Source: Malus domestica
Lineage: Eukaryota; Streptophyta; Magnoliopsida; Rosales; Rosaceae
DNA: 64,000 bases
Reading direction: 5' to 3'
Assembly: GCF_042453785.1 (NCBI RefSeq)
Contig: NC_091674.1
Span: 29,585,501 to 29,649,500 of the forward strand
The position numbers and the translations under genes were made by a program. Under the pieces are notes generated by a model, which had not been told where the DNA came from, searched no databases, and worked only from the letters and a program-made list of their open reading frames with translations. How positions within the stretch are numbered: the stretch's first letter is position 1; every line of letters begins with the position of its first letter. Of this stretch, positions 32,825 through 44,468 are shown piece by piece.

Positions 32825-33610
32825 GTTCTTGGTACAGTTCTCTCCTTTTGTGAGAGCTTTTCTCTCCACCCCACCCCGTGAGAGCCTTTTCAACATGTGT
32901 TATGAGCCTTCTTCAAACTTCCCTCTCCTCCGTCACCGGCCCTTGCCATGGCCTGGGTCAGTGGTTCTCGGGTTTAGTTTTCCCTGCAAGCTGTCTACTA
33001 ATCGTCACCAATATGTGCTTTAATTTTCTAATTCCTATGCCATCAATTCCAATTTCTTTTCACCATCGTTTCCATCCTTCACCTCCTTGGCCCTCCGCAA
33101 ACCCATTTGATTTTGGATTTATAGCTACTTTGTGATAATTTTCTCAGGATGTGTTGTTGTGATTTTCTCGGGATGTGCGTAAAGCTCCGGTGCAGGCTTC
33201 AGCTCAGGTGTTTACACCACCACCTCCTATGGATTTGTCTTCGATGGCTTTGTTGCCTTCGGAGACGTTGTTGCTGATGAGTTCTTTCATCAGCTTCCTG
33301 TGTTTTGTTACAGATCTATCATCTATGGTGCTTTGGGATGGTTGTTGGAGTCGTATATTCATCATTTTTGTGGAATTACTTGGCTAGATTTGGGCGTCTA
33401 TTGGGCGGAGGTTTTGCAGCGACGCATCAACAACGGTTGTAAGGAAGTTATGGTTTTTTGTTTCTAGGCTTAAACTTGTGGCTTGGGCTTTGTTTTGGGG
33501 TCCATATTTTCTTTTGGTCTTTTTTGTATTGGGACCTCAACAGCTGTAAATGTTGTAAATTTGTGTGGTTGGTAATGTATCTTACTTGGTGCCCTCTTTG
33601 TAGGGTAACC
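32825..33610 (+). mobile_element. Deletion derivative of an L1-like LINE
   Basis: The C/T-rich start (CTTTTCTCTCCACCCCACCCC) looks like a plant LINE leader. The 3' part (33371-33610) is repeated at 35323-35571, where it ends in an A-run. No reverse transcriptase is present. The LTR at 33611 interrupts it just before the tail. Class assignment is tentative. Confidence 0.4.
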
Positions 33611-34348
33611 TGTTGTGGAGCCAAAAATATTCACTAGACGACACGTGGACTTTTGGACGAAAGAGGACAAAAATACCCTTGAGGCATACCAGGATTCCTA
33701 CACACGAGCAGCGGGCAATCATCTTTCAATCAAGTCAAAAGTGCCCAAAAAAGGTAACAATTAAAAACCTCTTTCATCAAATCCTTTCTATAAGGTATTT
33801 CCCAAAACCTAGTCTTTTCTATTTCATTATTTAGCTAATCAATTAGCTAAATGATATATACCTACCATATCTCCTAAAATCATCCTTAATAGTCAATAAA
33901 ATCACTCAAATTGATAGTCAAAGCCGGCCACCACCATTCCCATCCTCACCTTTCCCATTTTCCTTATTAAAATAGTCATTCATTTTTATAACCACCCATT
34001 TATTCTTTTCATATTTAATTAGCCAATAAATTGGCTAATTAAACATGAAATTGAACCCTACAAAAAACCTTTAGGGGCTGGTTACTTTTATTCAAAATTG
34101 GACAAGGCCTAACTCTATAAATAGGCACCTATTCTCACCAAAAATTCATTCGAATCCTCTTGCAAAAAATCCTAAACACTCTAAACACTTTTTTTCTCTA
34201 AAATTCTAACTTTGACATCGGAGGTTCTTCGGCCAAAGCCCCCCCATTCATCGTGAGCGCGTGAGGCTTTTGGCCTTAACCTAAGGTGCTAGTTGTTTTG
34301 TAGGTGCAAAATCGTCCAAGATCAAGGAGGAAAAAATTTGCATTCACA
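33611..34348 (+). mobile_element. 5' LTR (738 bp) of a gypsy-like, probably non-autonomous element
   Basis: It begins TGTTGTGGAGCC and ends GCATTCACA. A TATA box (CTCTATAAATAGGCACC) is near 34109-34125. It is followed directly by a PBS-like TTGGTGCTTTCATTGAGAG at about 34350-34368. No matching 3' LTR is in the window. Confidence 0.65.
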
Positions 34349-34512
34349 AATTGGTGCTTTCATTGAGAGTTGAAATCCACACTCGTAAAAGACTCTCGCG
34401 CAAAAAGGTTTTTTCTTTGTTTTCTAGACCATTTGAATATTTTTCATACGTTCTTATTTATAGAATGTTTTACTTGCAAAGGTTCTTTGATAAAACGTAT
34501 AAGAAAAATATA

Positions 34513-35112
34513 ATGGCTAGAAATTTAAAAAATTCCACAAGTGAAAATTCTAATATTCAAGAAATGAGATTGCGGAGATCTGTGAGGCAAAATGCGACAA
34601 TAAGGGGAGCGGCATCATCACCACGAGTTTCCACCATGGGAACCACCGTGGTGGCTACCTCGGTAACCACTCGCGGCGAGGTCCATGGTGCCTTCACCAC
34701 GTCCACCATGGGAACCACCACGGTGGCTACTTCGGTAGCCACTCGTGGTAAGGTCCATGGAGCCTTCACCACGGCCCGAGCCGTGCCATCCAAGGCTCAC
34801 GGTACCAAGACCATGATCCAAGCCCTGCCATCCAAGTTTACGTGGACCCAAGCCCAAGCCTCGCATTCACATGCACCGCGCATTGAGCAGCCTGCTCCTG
34901 TGATCCAGCCTGCTCTTGTAGCCCAAGTCTCATTATCGGTTGAAATCAATCACCAAACTTTTACCTTTGCCCCCGAAATGAAGGAGAAAAAGAAATGCAA
35001 AAAACGCAACACAAATAAACAAACCACTCCCGACATTTCTGCCATTAAAAAGCACACAAGCATAAATTTCAAAAGAATATTGTTCATTTTCCATTTCTGC
35101 AATATAAATTAA
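34513..35112 (+). pseudogene. Gag-like leader ORF, chimeric
   Basis: The frame starts MARNLKNSTSENSNIQEMRL. It has two 25-residue repeats (STMGTTVVATSVTTRGEVHG and STMGTTTVATSVATRGKVHG, each followed by AFTT). The last part (from about 34931, VEINHQTFTFAPEMKEKKKC) is encoded by a segment that is repeated at 37083, so the ORF crosses a duplication junction. No known domain is seen. I regard it as a gag remnant of the adjacent LTR element. Confidence 0.45.
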
Positions 35113-35325
35113 GTTTAAAAAACAAAGAAACAAGTATTTATAAGTGCCTTTCGATTATGGCACATAATGAAATGATGTCACGTTAGAACTTAGAAGTTAC
35201 AATAAACTTTGGTTTATTAATAAAAACAACATTGTTTTAAAAATTTATGCCTAGCCCTGCCTAGGTTCTGCGTATGCACTAGACGGCTGGTCATTGTCCC
35301 GATTAATCTCTAGGTGTTTGAAAAT
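34931..35325. repeat. Direct repeat A, left copy (395 bp)
   Basis: It matches 37083-37480 from TCGGTTGAAATCAATCACC to CTAGGTGTTTGAAAATTA with few differences. Confidence 0.9.
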
Positions 35326-35571
35326 TACTTGGCTGGATTTGGGCATTTGTTGGACGGAGGTTTTGCAGCGACGCATCAACAGCAGTTGTAAGGAAGTTAG
35401 GCTTTTTTGTTTCTAGGCTTAAACTTGTGGCTTAGGCTTTGTTTTGGGGTCCATATTTTCTTTTGGTCTTTTTTGTATTTGGACCTCAACAACTGTAAAT
35501 GTTGTAAATTTGTGTGGTTGGTAATGTATCTTATCTGGTGCCCTCTTTGTAGGGTAACCTGTGACAAAAAA
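35323..35571 (+). repeat. Copy of LINE-like 3' end with A-run
   Basis: It matches 33371-33610 and then adds GACAAAAAAAAAAA, a poly(A)-like tail. It directly follows repeat A. Confidence 0.85.
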
Positions 35572-37082
35572 AAAAACAATAAGGAAGTGGAGATTTTGAG
35601 CATTTGCCTCTTTCAACAAAAACTTTCAAGTTTGATTCCATCAATTTGGTTGTATTTGGTTTTTACTTTTTTTTACATGCAGGAGTTGAAAATAAGTTGG
35701 AAACAACTGAAGCTTGTGTTTAGCTCGTCAAAACTCGGCCTGTGAAAAAACAAGCAAAATCTATGTCCGGCTATGAAAATCTAAAATCTTCTAAGCTTCC
35801 TACTCCGATCATCCAAATCAATGGTGCAAACTTGATTTGGTAATCGTTGGTCATGCTTCATTCACTTGAAAATATATATCCATATATGATATGAAATGAT
35901 ATCTACCTCCCATTTACTGTAATGTTTTCACATTCAAAAATTGACATATCGTTTGATGTGATTCATAAATGAGAATCTTGAGTTATTAATTTTGGTGTCA
36001 ATGTCCATCCGCTCTTTCGAAATAGCTGCAACAATAGGATACCATTACTACAAGAATATTTTTGTTCACTACTTTAAAGTGATAGTGATGTTGACCATCT
36101 TATTTATTGCTTTCGAATAATTTAAATTTTGAGATCTGTGTAGTTGAGAGTTACATATATCAAAATTTATACTCATAAATATAAAAATTTATACTCATCC
36201 AATAATAACAAGTAGTCAACATTACTATCAATTAAAGACGATGAGCAGAAATACACTCCCAGTACTGCGATGCAGAAATTACCAATACTCTTTCTGCACC
36301 GTTGATTCATTTTTCATATGAGACTGTAGGCATTCGAGAAACTTGGACTAATGCGGTAGGTTGGTAAAGCACAAAAAAATGCTTATTGCTTAATTAAACA
36401 GATTAATCTTTGCTATCAATCACTTTATCCTCTTCGAATTCTATTATTCAACAAGTTAAATTTAATCTAAGAATTATTATATTCGAAAAATTACTAAATA
36501 ATGTCTTAGTACATGCGTATAGGTATATGCGTGTTTATATATGTACATGCATAATATTGTTGTAAGAATTATTACAACAAAATACTACCCTATGAGGTAT
36601 GAGGAGGAGGAGGATATCCTATTGGGAGGCTGAATTAGGCGAATAATATGGGTCAGTTACTAGTTAAGTATCGAACTAAACACAAAAAAATAATACATCA
36701 TCGTTATCTATGTGAGTCGAATCGAATTTTAGAAATCTCACTTATTGATATAGATAAATACTACTAAACCGTAATACTAATTTTTCTTAAAATGTGTGCA
36801 ATCTTGAATTTTGTAATCATCGATAACTAACCGATAATGTTCAGTAAAAAGACAGAGTATTGTTGCTCATCATCCTAAATTTTGGTGTATGATCACCATA
36901 AACCTAATCATGTAATGCGGTCGATTCTAACAATTTATACATGCAATTATAAAATTACGTGAAAAAATATGTAAGACGAGAAATATTGTTTTTGGTGGTA
37001 ACGCATAAGTGTTTCTTCAGCTGTACGGATGTCGAAAGAGAGCCATAGATCTTGACTTCAATTATTAATATCACCTTTAATC
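35572..37082. other. Gene-free stretch
   Basis: AT-rich intergenic sequence with no supported feature. Confidence 0.5.
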
Positions 37083-37480
37083 TCATCATCGGTTGAAATC
37101 AATCACCTAACTTTTACCTTTGCGCCCGAAATGAAGGAGAAAAAGAAATGCAAAAACGCAACACAAATAAACAAACCACTGCCGACATTTCTGCCATCAA
37201 AAAGCACACAAGCATAAATTTCAAAAGAATATTGTTCATTTTCCATTTCTGCAATATAAATTAAGATTAAAAAAACAAATAAACACGTATTTATAAGTGC
37301 CTTTCGATTATGGCACATAATGGAATGATGTCACGTTAGAACTTAGAAGTTATAATAAACTTTGGTTTATTAATAAAAATAGCATTGTTTAAAAAATTTA
37401 TGCCTAACCCTACCTAGGTTCTGCGTATGCACTAGATGGCTGGTCATCGTTCCTATTAATCTCTAGGTGTTTGAAAATTA
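37083..37480. repeat. Direct repeat A, right copy
   Basis: Partner of 34931-35325. It is not followed by the LINE-like tail, so the left copy is the composite one. Confidence 0.9.
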
Positions 37481-38302
37481 AGGAAATGCGCATAGACCTG
37501 CTTAAGCGTTGCCTAGCCAACCCAAACTCGCCTAGGTTGCAACCATTACTTAGATAGAAAATAGATAACTTTCATTTTGTATTTTATTTTCATCAAAAAT
37601 TGTAGAAGACTTATGAACACACAAAAATTGTAGAAGACTTATGAACACACACTATATGCTTGTTCTCCATATTTTCATTATATTCTAATACGTTATAATC
37701 TATATGTCATTCTATTTTGTAATTTAGGCATCACAATGCAATTATTTATTTTTAAGCATAAGTACGCACTTATTTATACAATATATAACAAATTTACTTA
37801 AATCTGCTTAGTCTGCTTAGGTTCCGTCTAGTTACGTAGGCTCTACGGGCCTACTACCCGACTAATGCCTAATGTCTTTTAGAATTTTATAAAATAGTCA
37901 TTAAACCTGATCCCTAACAATAAAATCAATAAAAAAATTTTTAAATTCATCTACAGTATATTATTTCGATTTTTATATAAAAAAATCTGTCCATATTTCC
38001 AAGTAACGACATAGTTATCGACAATCAATAATCGAACAAAGCTCACTGATTAAACAGTGTGAATATAAATCCATTTTCAATTTTTCACACAGAAAGTTGG
38101 TAAAATTAGAGATGGCCGCCAGCTTTTCAAAATCCAAATTAAGTTGGGCCCCAGTCCCAAACCACTTCCCAATGCTCTTCAATCTTTACGTCACCAACCC
38201 TCTCTCTCTCTCTCTCTCTAGATATGTTGCTAAATAAAGTCCATCTCCCACTTTCACTTCCCACTCATCTCTGAGCAGCTCAGCCCTCTGCTTTCTGCAA
38301 AA
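37481..38302. promoter_or_regulatory. Upstream region of the aspartic protease gene
   Basis: No gene from 37481 to 38199. A (CT)10 tract at 38200-38220 lies about 85 bp before the start codon, a common plant promoter/leader pyrimidine patch. CTAAATAAAG near 38229 is a weak TATA candidate. Confidence 0.45.
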
Positions 38303-39766
38303 ATGGCTCAGAAGACGTTTTTCTACTTCGCCATTTTCTCAGCATTCTTCACACTCACTTCACTCTCCCGCACCCTACCCGAATCCGAAACCGCCACCTT
38401 CCTCGACGTCTCCTCCTCCCTCCGCAAAGCCCACGCTGTCCTCTCCTTCGATCCGGAGTCCCTCCAACCGCTGGAATCCCAATCCCAGGAATCCCAACCC
38501 CTCAACTCCTCCGCCTTCTCCCTCCAGCTCCACCCCCGCGACGTCCTCTTCAATTCCCAGCACAAGGACTACAAATCCCTCACCCTCACCAGACTCGGCC
38601 GCGACTCGGCCCGAGTGAACTCGCTCCACACCAAGCTCCAGCTGGCGCTCCAGGGGATAAAAAGAGGGGATCTCGAGCCCATGCACGCCGAGATCCAACC
38701 CCAGGACCTCTCCACCCCGGTCGTCTCCGGCGTCAGCCAGGGCAGCGGCGAGTACTTCTCCCGGATCGGCGTCGGGACTCCGGCGAAGTCGTTCTACATG
38801 GTGCTCGACACCGGCAGCGACGTCAACTGGCTCCAGTGCGGCCCCTGCTCCGATTGCTACCAGCAATCTGACCCGATTTTCAACCCGGCCGGATCTTCCA
38901 CCTACAGCCAGCTCACGTGCGATGCGCCGCAATGCCAGGCCCTCCAGGTGTCCGGCTGCCGCGCCAATAAGTGCCTCTATCAGGTGTCGTACGGCGACGG
39001 ATCCTACACCGTCGGCGATTACGTCACTGAAACGCTGTCGTTTGGGAGCTCGGGTTCGATTAACAAAATCGCGTTGGGATGCGGACACGATAATGAGGGA
39101 TTATTTGTCGGGGCCGCCGGGTTGTTGGGCCTGGGTGGCGGGCCCTTGTCACTGACCTCCCAGTTTAAAGCGACGACGTTTTCATACTGCTTGGTTAACC
39201 GCGACTCGTCCGCGTCGTCGACTCTCGAGTTTAACTCCGCCCCACCAGCTGATTCCGTCACGGCGCCGCTAGTCAAGAGCGAAAAAGTCGGCACATTTTA
39301 CTACGTGGGGCTCACCGGATTCAGCGTCGGCGGCCAACCGGTCTCAGTCCCGCCGTCGCTCTTCGCGGTGGACAATTCCGGAAACGGAGGGATCATCGTC
39401 GACTCGGGTACAGCCATAACTCGGCTGCAGACTCAGGCGTACAACGCCCTCCGCGACGCATTCAAGAGGCTTACTCGGGACCTGCCGACTGCGAGCAGCT
39501 TCGCGCTGTTCGACACGTGTTACAACCTGTCGTCGCGGACCAAGGTGCAGGTCCCAACGGTGTCGTTTCAGTTTTCCGGCGGGAAGTCGTTGAGCCTTCC
39601 CGCGAAGAACTACTTGATTCCAGTGGACTCGGCGGGGACGTTTTGCTTCGCCTTCGCGCCGACGTCGTCGCCGCTGTCTATCATCGGGAACGTGCAGCAG
39701 CAGGGGACACGCGTCAGCTACGATTTTGCTAACAAGCGCGTGGGATTCTCGCCAAATAAGTGTTGA
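38303..39766 (+). CDS. Pepsin-like aspartic protease, ASPG1/nucellin type
   Basis: A single-exon 487-residue protein. An N-terminal signal peptide (about residues 1-24, FFYFAIFSAFFTLTSLSRTL) predicts secretion or endomembrane location. A prosegment follows, then the mature domain from about residue 153 (GEYFSRIGVGTPAKSFYMVL). The two catalytic motifs are DTGSD near 169 and DSGTA near 367. A Cys-rich insert (CGPCSDCYQQSDPIF) shortly after the first Asp marks the plant atypical group that includes ASPG1 of guard cells. The C-terminus SIIGNVQQQGTRVSYDFANK then VGFSPNKC is also typical. All key residues are intact. The coding sequence is much richer in G and C, especially at third positions, than its surroundings. 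Biological role beyond proteolysis is not set by sequence. Confidence 0.95.
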   Translation: MAQKTFFYFAIFSAFFTLTSLSRTLPESETATFLDVSSSLRKAHAVLSFDPESLQPLESQSQESQPLNSSAFSLQLHPRDVLFNSQHKDYKSLTLTRLGRDSARVNSLHTKLQLALQGIKRGDLEPMHAEIQPQDLSTPVVSGVSQGSGEYFSRIGVGTPAKSFYMVLDTGSDVNWLQCGPCSDCYQQSDPIFNPAGSSTYSQLTCDAPQCQALQVSGCRANKCLYQVSYGDGSYTVGDYVTETLSFGSSGSINKIALGCGHDNEGLFVGAAGLLGLGGGPLSLTSQFKATTFSYCLVNRDSSASSTLEFNSAPPADSVTAPLVKSEKVGTFYYVGLTGFSVGGQPVSVPPSLFAVDNSGNGGIIVDSGTAITRLQTQAYNALRDAFKRLTRDLPTASSFALFDTCYNLSSRTKVQVPTVSFQFSGGKSLSLPAKNYLIPVDSAGTFCFAFAPTSSPLSIIGNVQQQGTRVSYDFANKRVGFSPNKC

Positions 39767-40065
39767 GAAAAGTTTAAAACAGTAGGGTCGGACTCGGGTT
39801 TTTTAGGTAATAGGTTCGGATCGTGACATGAAATTAATGTACGATAACCAGCTATTTTATCCCCTCATAAATTTTATTAATCATAAAGAAAGTAACCGTA
39901 TATTTGGTATGGTATTGTGGTGTACTGAAATACGAACGCAGTATATAACTATTTCAGATGTAGGAGAGTTGCATCTACTTCCATATCAAATATTTGTAAC
40001 CTTGGTAGTTCGTTGATATTTACGTGTAATTAGTTTACGCATCATAATATGAGCGACAAATTAGA
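39767..40065. other. 3' flank of the aspartic protease gene
   Basis: AT-rich, no feature. Confidence 0.5.
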
Positions 40066-41115
40066 TGTGTAATGCATATTTTGAGACGTTAAATTAAAAT
40101 TGTGTTTTAGTACTATACAATTGTTTGGGCCCAAAATAATAGTTTGGGCCGAGTGTAGAATCATTCTCGGCCCGGAAGGCCTTGCGACAAGAAGACCATG
40201 GATCGTTCAGCTTGTGGGCTTCCAAACCTAGGCCGGTTAGGTCAAAATGCAATGACAAGTCGAGTCCTGATACAATAGGGAGTCTCGGCAGGATTAACAA
40301 CCTAGAAGCGGATAGGGCTCGAATAAGGACTAGGTTCACAATCCTAATGAAAATAGGACTGGTCGAGGTGATATTGATCCGGAGAGGGAAAACCTAGTCC
40401 GAATAGGATTCTATCTCAGATTCAGGGTCCAGTGCTGTAAATAGCGGAAGCTGTGCATCAGGAAAGCCCCCACAAAATCAATACAAAATTGCCCTGCGCA
40501 AACTCTCACAACTTGAGATCTTTTTCTTTTCCTTTTTCGCTGACACATCTTCCGTTGGCATCAACAGCACTGTGGAAGCAACCGGTGGTATCTTAAGTCG
40601 GCATAGATAGCTCTGTCACCGTAGAATTGGTCGGTCTCGCAGTATCTTCCGTTGGCATCAACAGCACTGCGGCGAGAACGGTCGATTACCTATCCAAGTC
40701 TCGGTCGAGAAGGGTTTTCGAATCCTTGTTGGTCGAGGTCACCTCATTAGCCTTCTCGGCGAGGTGAGGTGTCACAGTTATTACATTCGGCACATTGCAA
40801 GCCGAATTCGGTTCGTGAACTTTGTAAGAAATAGCAGCCTTGTCTTCAGGCTCGAGAACCCAAGAGGCCGAGACGTGTTCCTTTCTCGGCCGCAATCGCA
40901 AGACACAGAAGTCAGTAGCGCGACCCAACGCAGCATCATCAAATTTACTCCTCGGCCGAGCCTCGGCCGACGAGTTGGCACGCCCGCAATCACCGAAGGA
41001 CGTAGTTAGCTTAGAATATACTTGGCCTGCGCGCCACGTAGGCTTTGTAATTTCTAGGGTCAACAACAATAAAAGTAGGATACTAATTTGTCTCAAAATA
41101 TGCATTACACATCCA
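40066..41115. mobile_element. Small MITE split by a solo LTR
   Basis: GATGTGTAATGCATATTTTG (extending to GAGAC) at 40066-40089 is repeated exactly in inverted orientation at 41092-41115. Without the LTR at 40122-41065 and one ACAAT, the two arms lie about 100 bp apart, as in a short hairpin MITE. No flanking target duplication is clear. Confidence 0.7.
40122..41065 (+). mobile_element. Solo LTR, 944 bp
   Basis: It starts TGTTTGGGCC and ends GGGTCAACA, with the 5-bp target duplication ACAAT at 40117-40121 and 41066-41070. TGTAAATAGCGG near 40436 is TATA-like and favours plus orientation. A CTTCCGTTGGCATCAACAGC motif occurs twice (about 40550 and 40645). No internal region is present, so it arose by LTR-LTR recombination. 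Confidence 0.88.
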
Positions 41116-41659
41116 TCTACTATATAAATTGAGTAGTGTGCCTCTTTTTTAGGGATTTTAGCCGAGAAATACAGTTGAATCGCTGGCGTGGCCCGGGTCG
41201 GCCTGATCTGAAATACATGCTTTCAACTTCAAACTAAAAAGTTTCAAAAATTCGTATCAATTTTAATTTTGAATCGGAATTGCAATGGCATACGAAATTT
41301 AGTTCTTTTGGAATCGGATTAATTCGGAATTTCAAAGTTATGGAATTTAATTGCCCTCAAATTCTCATTTTTTTATGTAATATATTAATGGAAGTGTAAT
41401 TGAAAAAATAGTTACATATTTGAGTACATTATATTACAAATCCAAAGCTAATGAGTATATAATTAAGTTATGCAAGTTTCGCAAACTTATATCGGACTCG
41501 GAATATTAAGTACCTTCCAATTTTTGTCCAAATTTTTTTGAAATTTTTCGGATATCATAATATCTGTTTCAATAAATCGAAAGAAATATCAAAATAAGTT
41601 GAAATCGGATATTTTTATCCAAGTTGCACACTGTGGGTCTTCAATGTGTTCACAGACAT

Positions 41660-41861
41660 GGATTTGGATCTTCTTCGAGACAATTGGTCAGGATCCTTCT
41701 AATTGGTGTTTGTGGATCGTTGAATTTTTATCCAACGGTTACAATTATTATAACTTTTAGAGAATCTTCTTGTTGTTTGTAGCCGTTGGATAAAAATCTA
41801 ACGGTCCACAAGCACCAGTCAAAGGATCCTGACCAGTTGCCTCGAAGAGGATCCAAATCCC
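41660..41861. mobile_element. Hairpin MITE, about 200 bp
   Basis: Arms of about 80 bp (GGATTTGGATCTTCTTCGAG near the left end, and its imperfect complement at the right end) leave a short loop. GACAT flanks at 41655-41659 and 41862-41866. Confidence 0.8.
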
Positions 41862-41866
41862 GACAT

Positions 41867-43185
41867 AACTCTAGTCCAATGCCGTACAATAGTACCAAAG
41901 TCTGGAATACGTTGCAACAGCCATGCATGTCTGCCACGTGGAATTGTATTTGTTTGTTTATTTAAATTTCATATTTTAATGGTGCCGTGTTCCCATCTCT
42001 GACTGTTTGTTTCTGCATGTGATTTTTGGAGCGTTTACGTCTGTGACTCTGGTGGGGTTACGGATCACATGGATCGTAGGGTCCACTTTCGGAAGTGGAC
42101 GACAACGTCGGTAATAAGCTCTAGTGGAAGACAACGTCACTGTTTGACCGTGATGATGATCATACTATCGTGCTATTAATTCACGTGTTATAATGTATAG
42201 TTTGTAAACAAAAACCTGATCTGTGATGCTTCGTGCTTGTTTAGCACATCTTGGAGACTTGGGGTCGTGATATCGGCGGAGAAAAATTTGTATGATATTA
42301 TGTTATGGAGCAAGAACGTCATTAGAACCGTGTATTCGTTTTAGAATAATATTTGTCTACTAAAAAATGAGTATGAATTCTTACTCAAAACTATAGTATT
42401 TGAATCATAAAACTTTGTACTTATGATCATCTCTATAAAAACTGAATTAAAACTAAGGTCGTTTAGTCAATCAATTATAACAAATACATAGATGGTTTGT
42501 AATGCTTTTAACAATTCCGTTCATTTGTTTTTATACAGTTTTATGACTAAACGATATTAGTTTTAATTGATTTTTTTGCATAGGCGATCTTTATAAGATG
42601 ATTGATAATATAAACAATTCTAATTATAAACACGAAATTTTATAAATAGACACCGATCAATTTTAAGTAGAAACTCCTACATATTCTTTAAATAGCCAAG
42701 CATTGTACTTCATTTTACGTAAGTCGTTCCCGTGATTGTCGGCAGCTGCTCTTTCTGGTTGGGGCCTGTGGCTTTTGTTCAGACGAATGGAAATGCATCT
42801 AGTTGAACAACAAAAATCCACCATGCGGAGAACAAAATTTCAACTTAATTAGATTATTTTTTATTATCTTTTTTGGGTCAATCATCTTTAGATTATGATA
42901 ATCACAACTGATTACCAATGAATTGATTTTTCTTTTCAGAAGTCAGAAGATGGAAAATTCTATACTTTTTGCAAGAAAATAACTATTTCTTAATATTTTG
43001 ATGATTAATTAGCGAAATGGCAGATTAAGGAACTAGTTAAAGTGCCCAGATATTTGAAGATATTCGGGCTTAAGACCCACCTGCCTTATGATCATAGTCA
43101 TCTACGGTTATTGGAGCGTCCCCGGACCTCTGCAGAGAAAAACCCCTAGAAGTTTTATTTGAGTAATATTCTGATTTAATCACAA
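41867..43185. other. Gene-free stretch
   Basis: AT-rich sequence with no supported gene or repeat. Confidence 0.5.
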
Positions 43186-43920
43186 CTAGCTTTCATGCAC
43201 GTGTGTTTTAAATCATGGCATGTTATGCGTGATTTATACGTTTTAAATGTATTTATATGCGTAAATTGATAAAAGAAAAGTCAAATATTTGAAGTAAATG
43301 AATAATCTTAGATCAAATATCATTTGTTAAAAAAAAAACAATCATTTGACAACTAATTTAATTACATTATTATTCGCGTGGAAAATATTTTTTTATAACC
43401 GGCATTACACGCCTCTTAAGTTGTTTTGAACGTATTTAAAAATAGAGAAAATAATATTTCATGAACATTATTATCTGATTGAATCACATTATTATTGGCA
43501 TATTGTAAGATATTAATTAAAAAAAAATTGTACTATTTTATCACTGGCGCTACGCTCCTCTTAAGATGTTTTGAACACAACATTTATGATTTTCTTTATT
43601 TTTTATTATATTTTTCTTTCCCCTTCACATGGGCACCATCAACTTTCACTCATTCTTCTATTTTTTTTATTCTTTTCTCCCTCCCTACTTATTATTTATA
43701 TTATAATATCATATTTTATGATAACCAAATTACCCTTGCATTATTTGATATATTGCTATAATATTATATTTTATGATGACCGAATTACCAAATTACTCTT
43801 GCATTATTTGATATATTGTATAGGGCTGCTTTTGAATTTTTTTGGTTGAGGGGTTATTTGGTCCAATTATTTTTGTTAAAGCCGGTGACACCAAAACAGC
43901 CTTCCGGCTTTATATATAGA
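43186..43920 (-). mobile_element. Helitron-like non-autonomous element
   Basis: On the minus strand it starts TCTATATATAAAGCCGG and ends GCATGAAAGCTAG, between A and T, so the ends fit the Helitron rule (5'-TC...CTRR-3', A/T host site). The 3' hairpin is weak (around CACGTG). Inside, two copies of a CTCTTAAGWTGTTTTGAAC motif (near 43412 and 43557) and a 75-bp tandem duplication (43700-43820) occur. No helicase is present. Confidence 0.4.
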
Positions 43921-44468
43921 TTATGAGAATATAATTCAAAATTTAATTGCTAAAGAGAAGCATAGTGTTATAATCAACTTTGTTACTTCTTACACACTTT
44001 TATTAATTTTTGTCCATTGATTTTTTTTCAATTCATTCGATTTAACTACCAAAGATCAAACCACGAAGACTTAAAAAAGGTGGGTGAGTGTTCCAAAAAC
44101 TAATGAAATTACTTGGACCTCTTCACATGGGAAGAATTGGTTCACCATCAATGTGATGTTTCAGTCTAATTATCACAAACGTCACATGGCGATAAACCAG
44201 TTTCATGCAAGATTTTCCCCACCTTCACATGTCATGCCTTTGGTTGAGATGAAAACCCAAAATGTTGGAATGTTTTGAATTTGAAAAGCTTAATTGTATT
44301 TGATGAGAAAAATTCAGACTAAATAAATTGCATAGATCCAAATATGTAAAACAAAAAATGGGAAAAATACAAGTTGCTAATTCTCAAGCATGATGTTCTA
44401 ATCAAATGTAGTAATATGATTCTCAAAAAATGGAGTAATATGATTCTCAAGATAACAAATGAAGCAAT
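43921..44468. other. Gene-free stretch (3' side of the CRS2/PTH-like gene)
   Basis: AT-rich; it includes the likely 3' UTR of the gene to the right on the minus strand. No other feature. Confidence 0.5.

Noticed and set aside
34557-34866. Gly/Val-rich antisense frames across the gag-like ORF
   Set aside because: Made by the two internal 75-bp repeats of the plus-strand frame.
38375-39088. Long antisense frame inside the aspartic protease gene
   Set aside because: Shadow caused by the GC-rich codon use of the real gene on the plus strand.
44084-44278. Small plus-strand frame downstream of the CRS2/PTH-like gene
   Set aside because: No family resemblance, no supporting signals, short and AT-rich.
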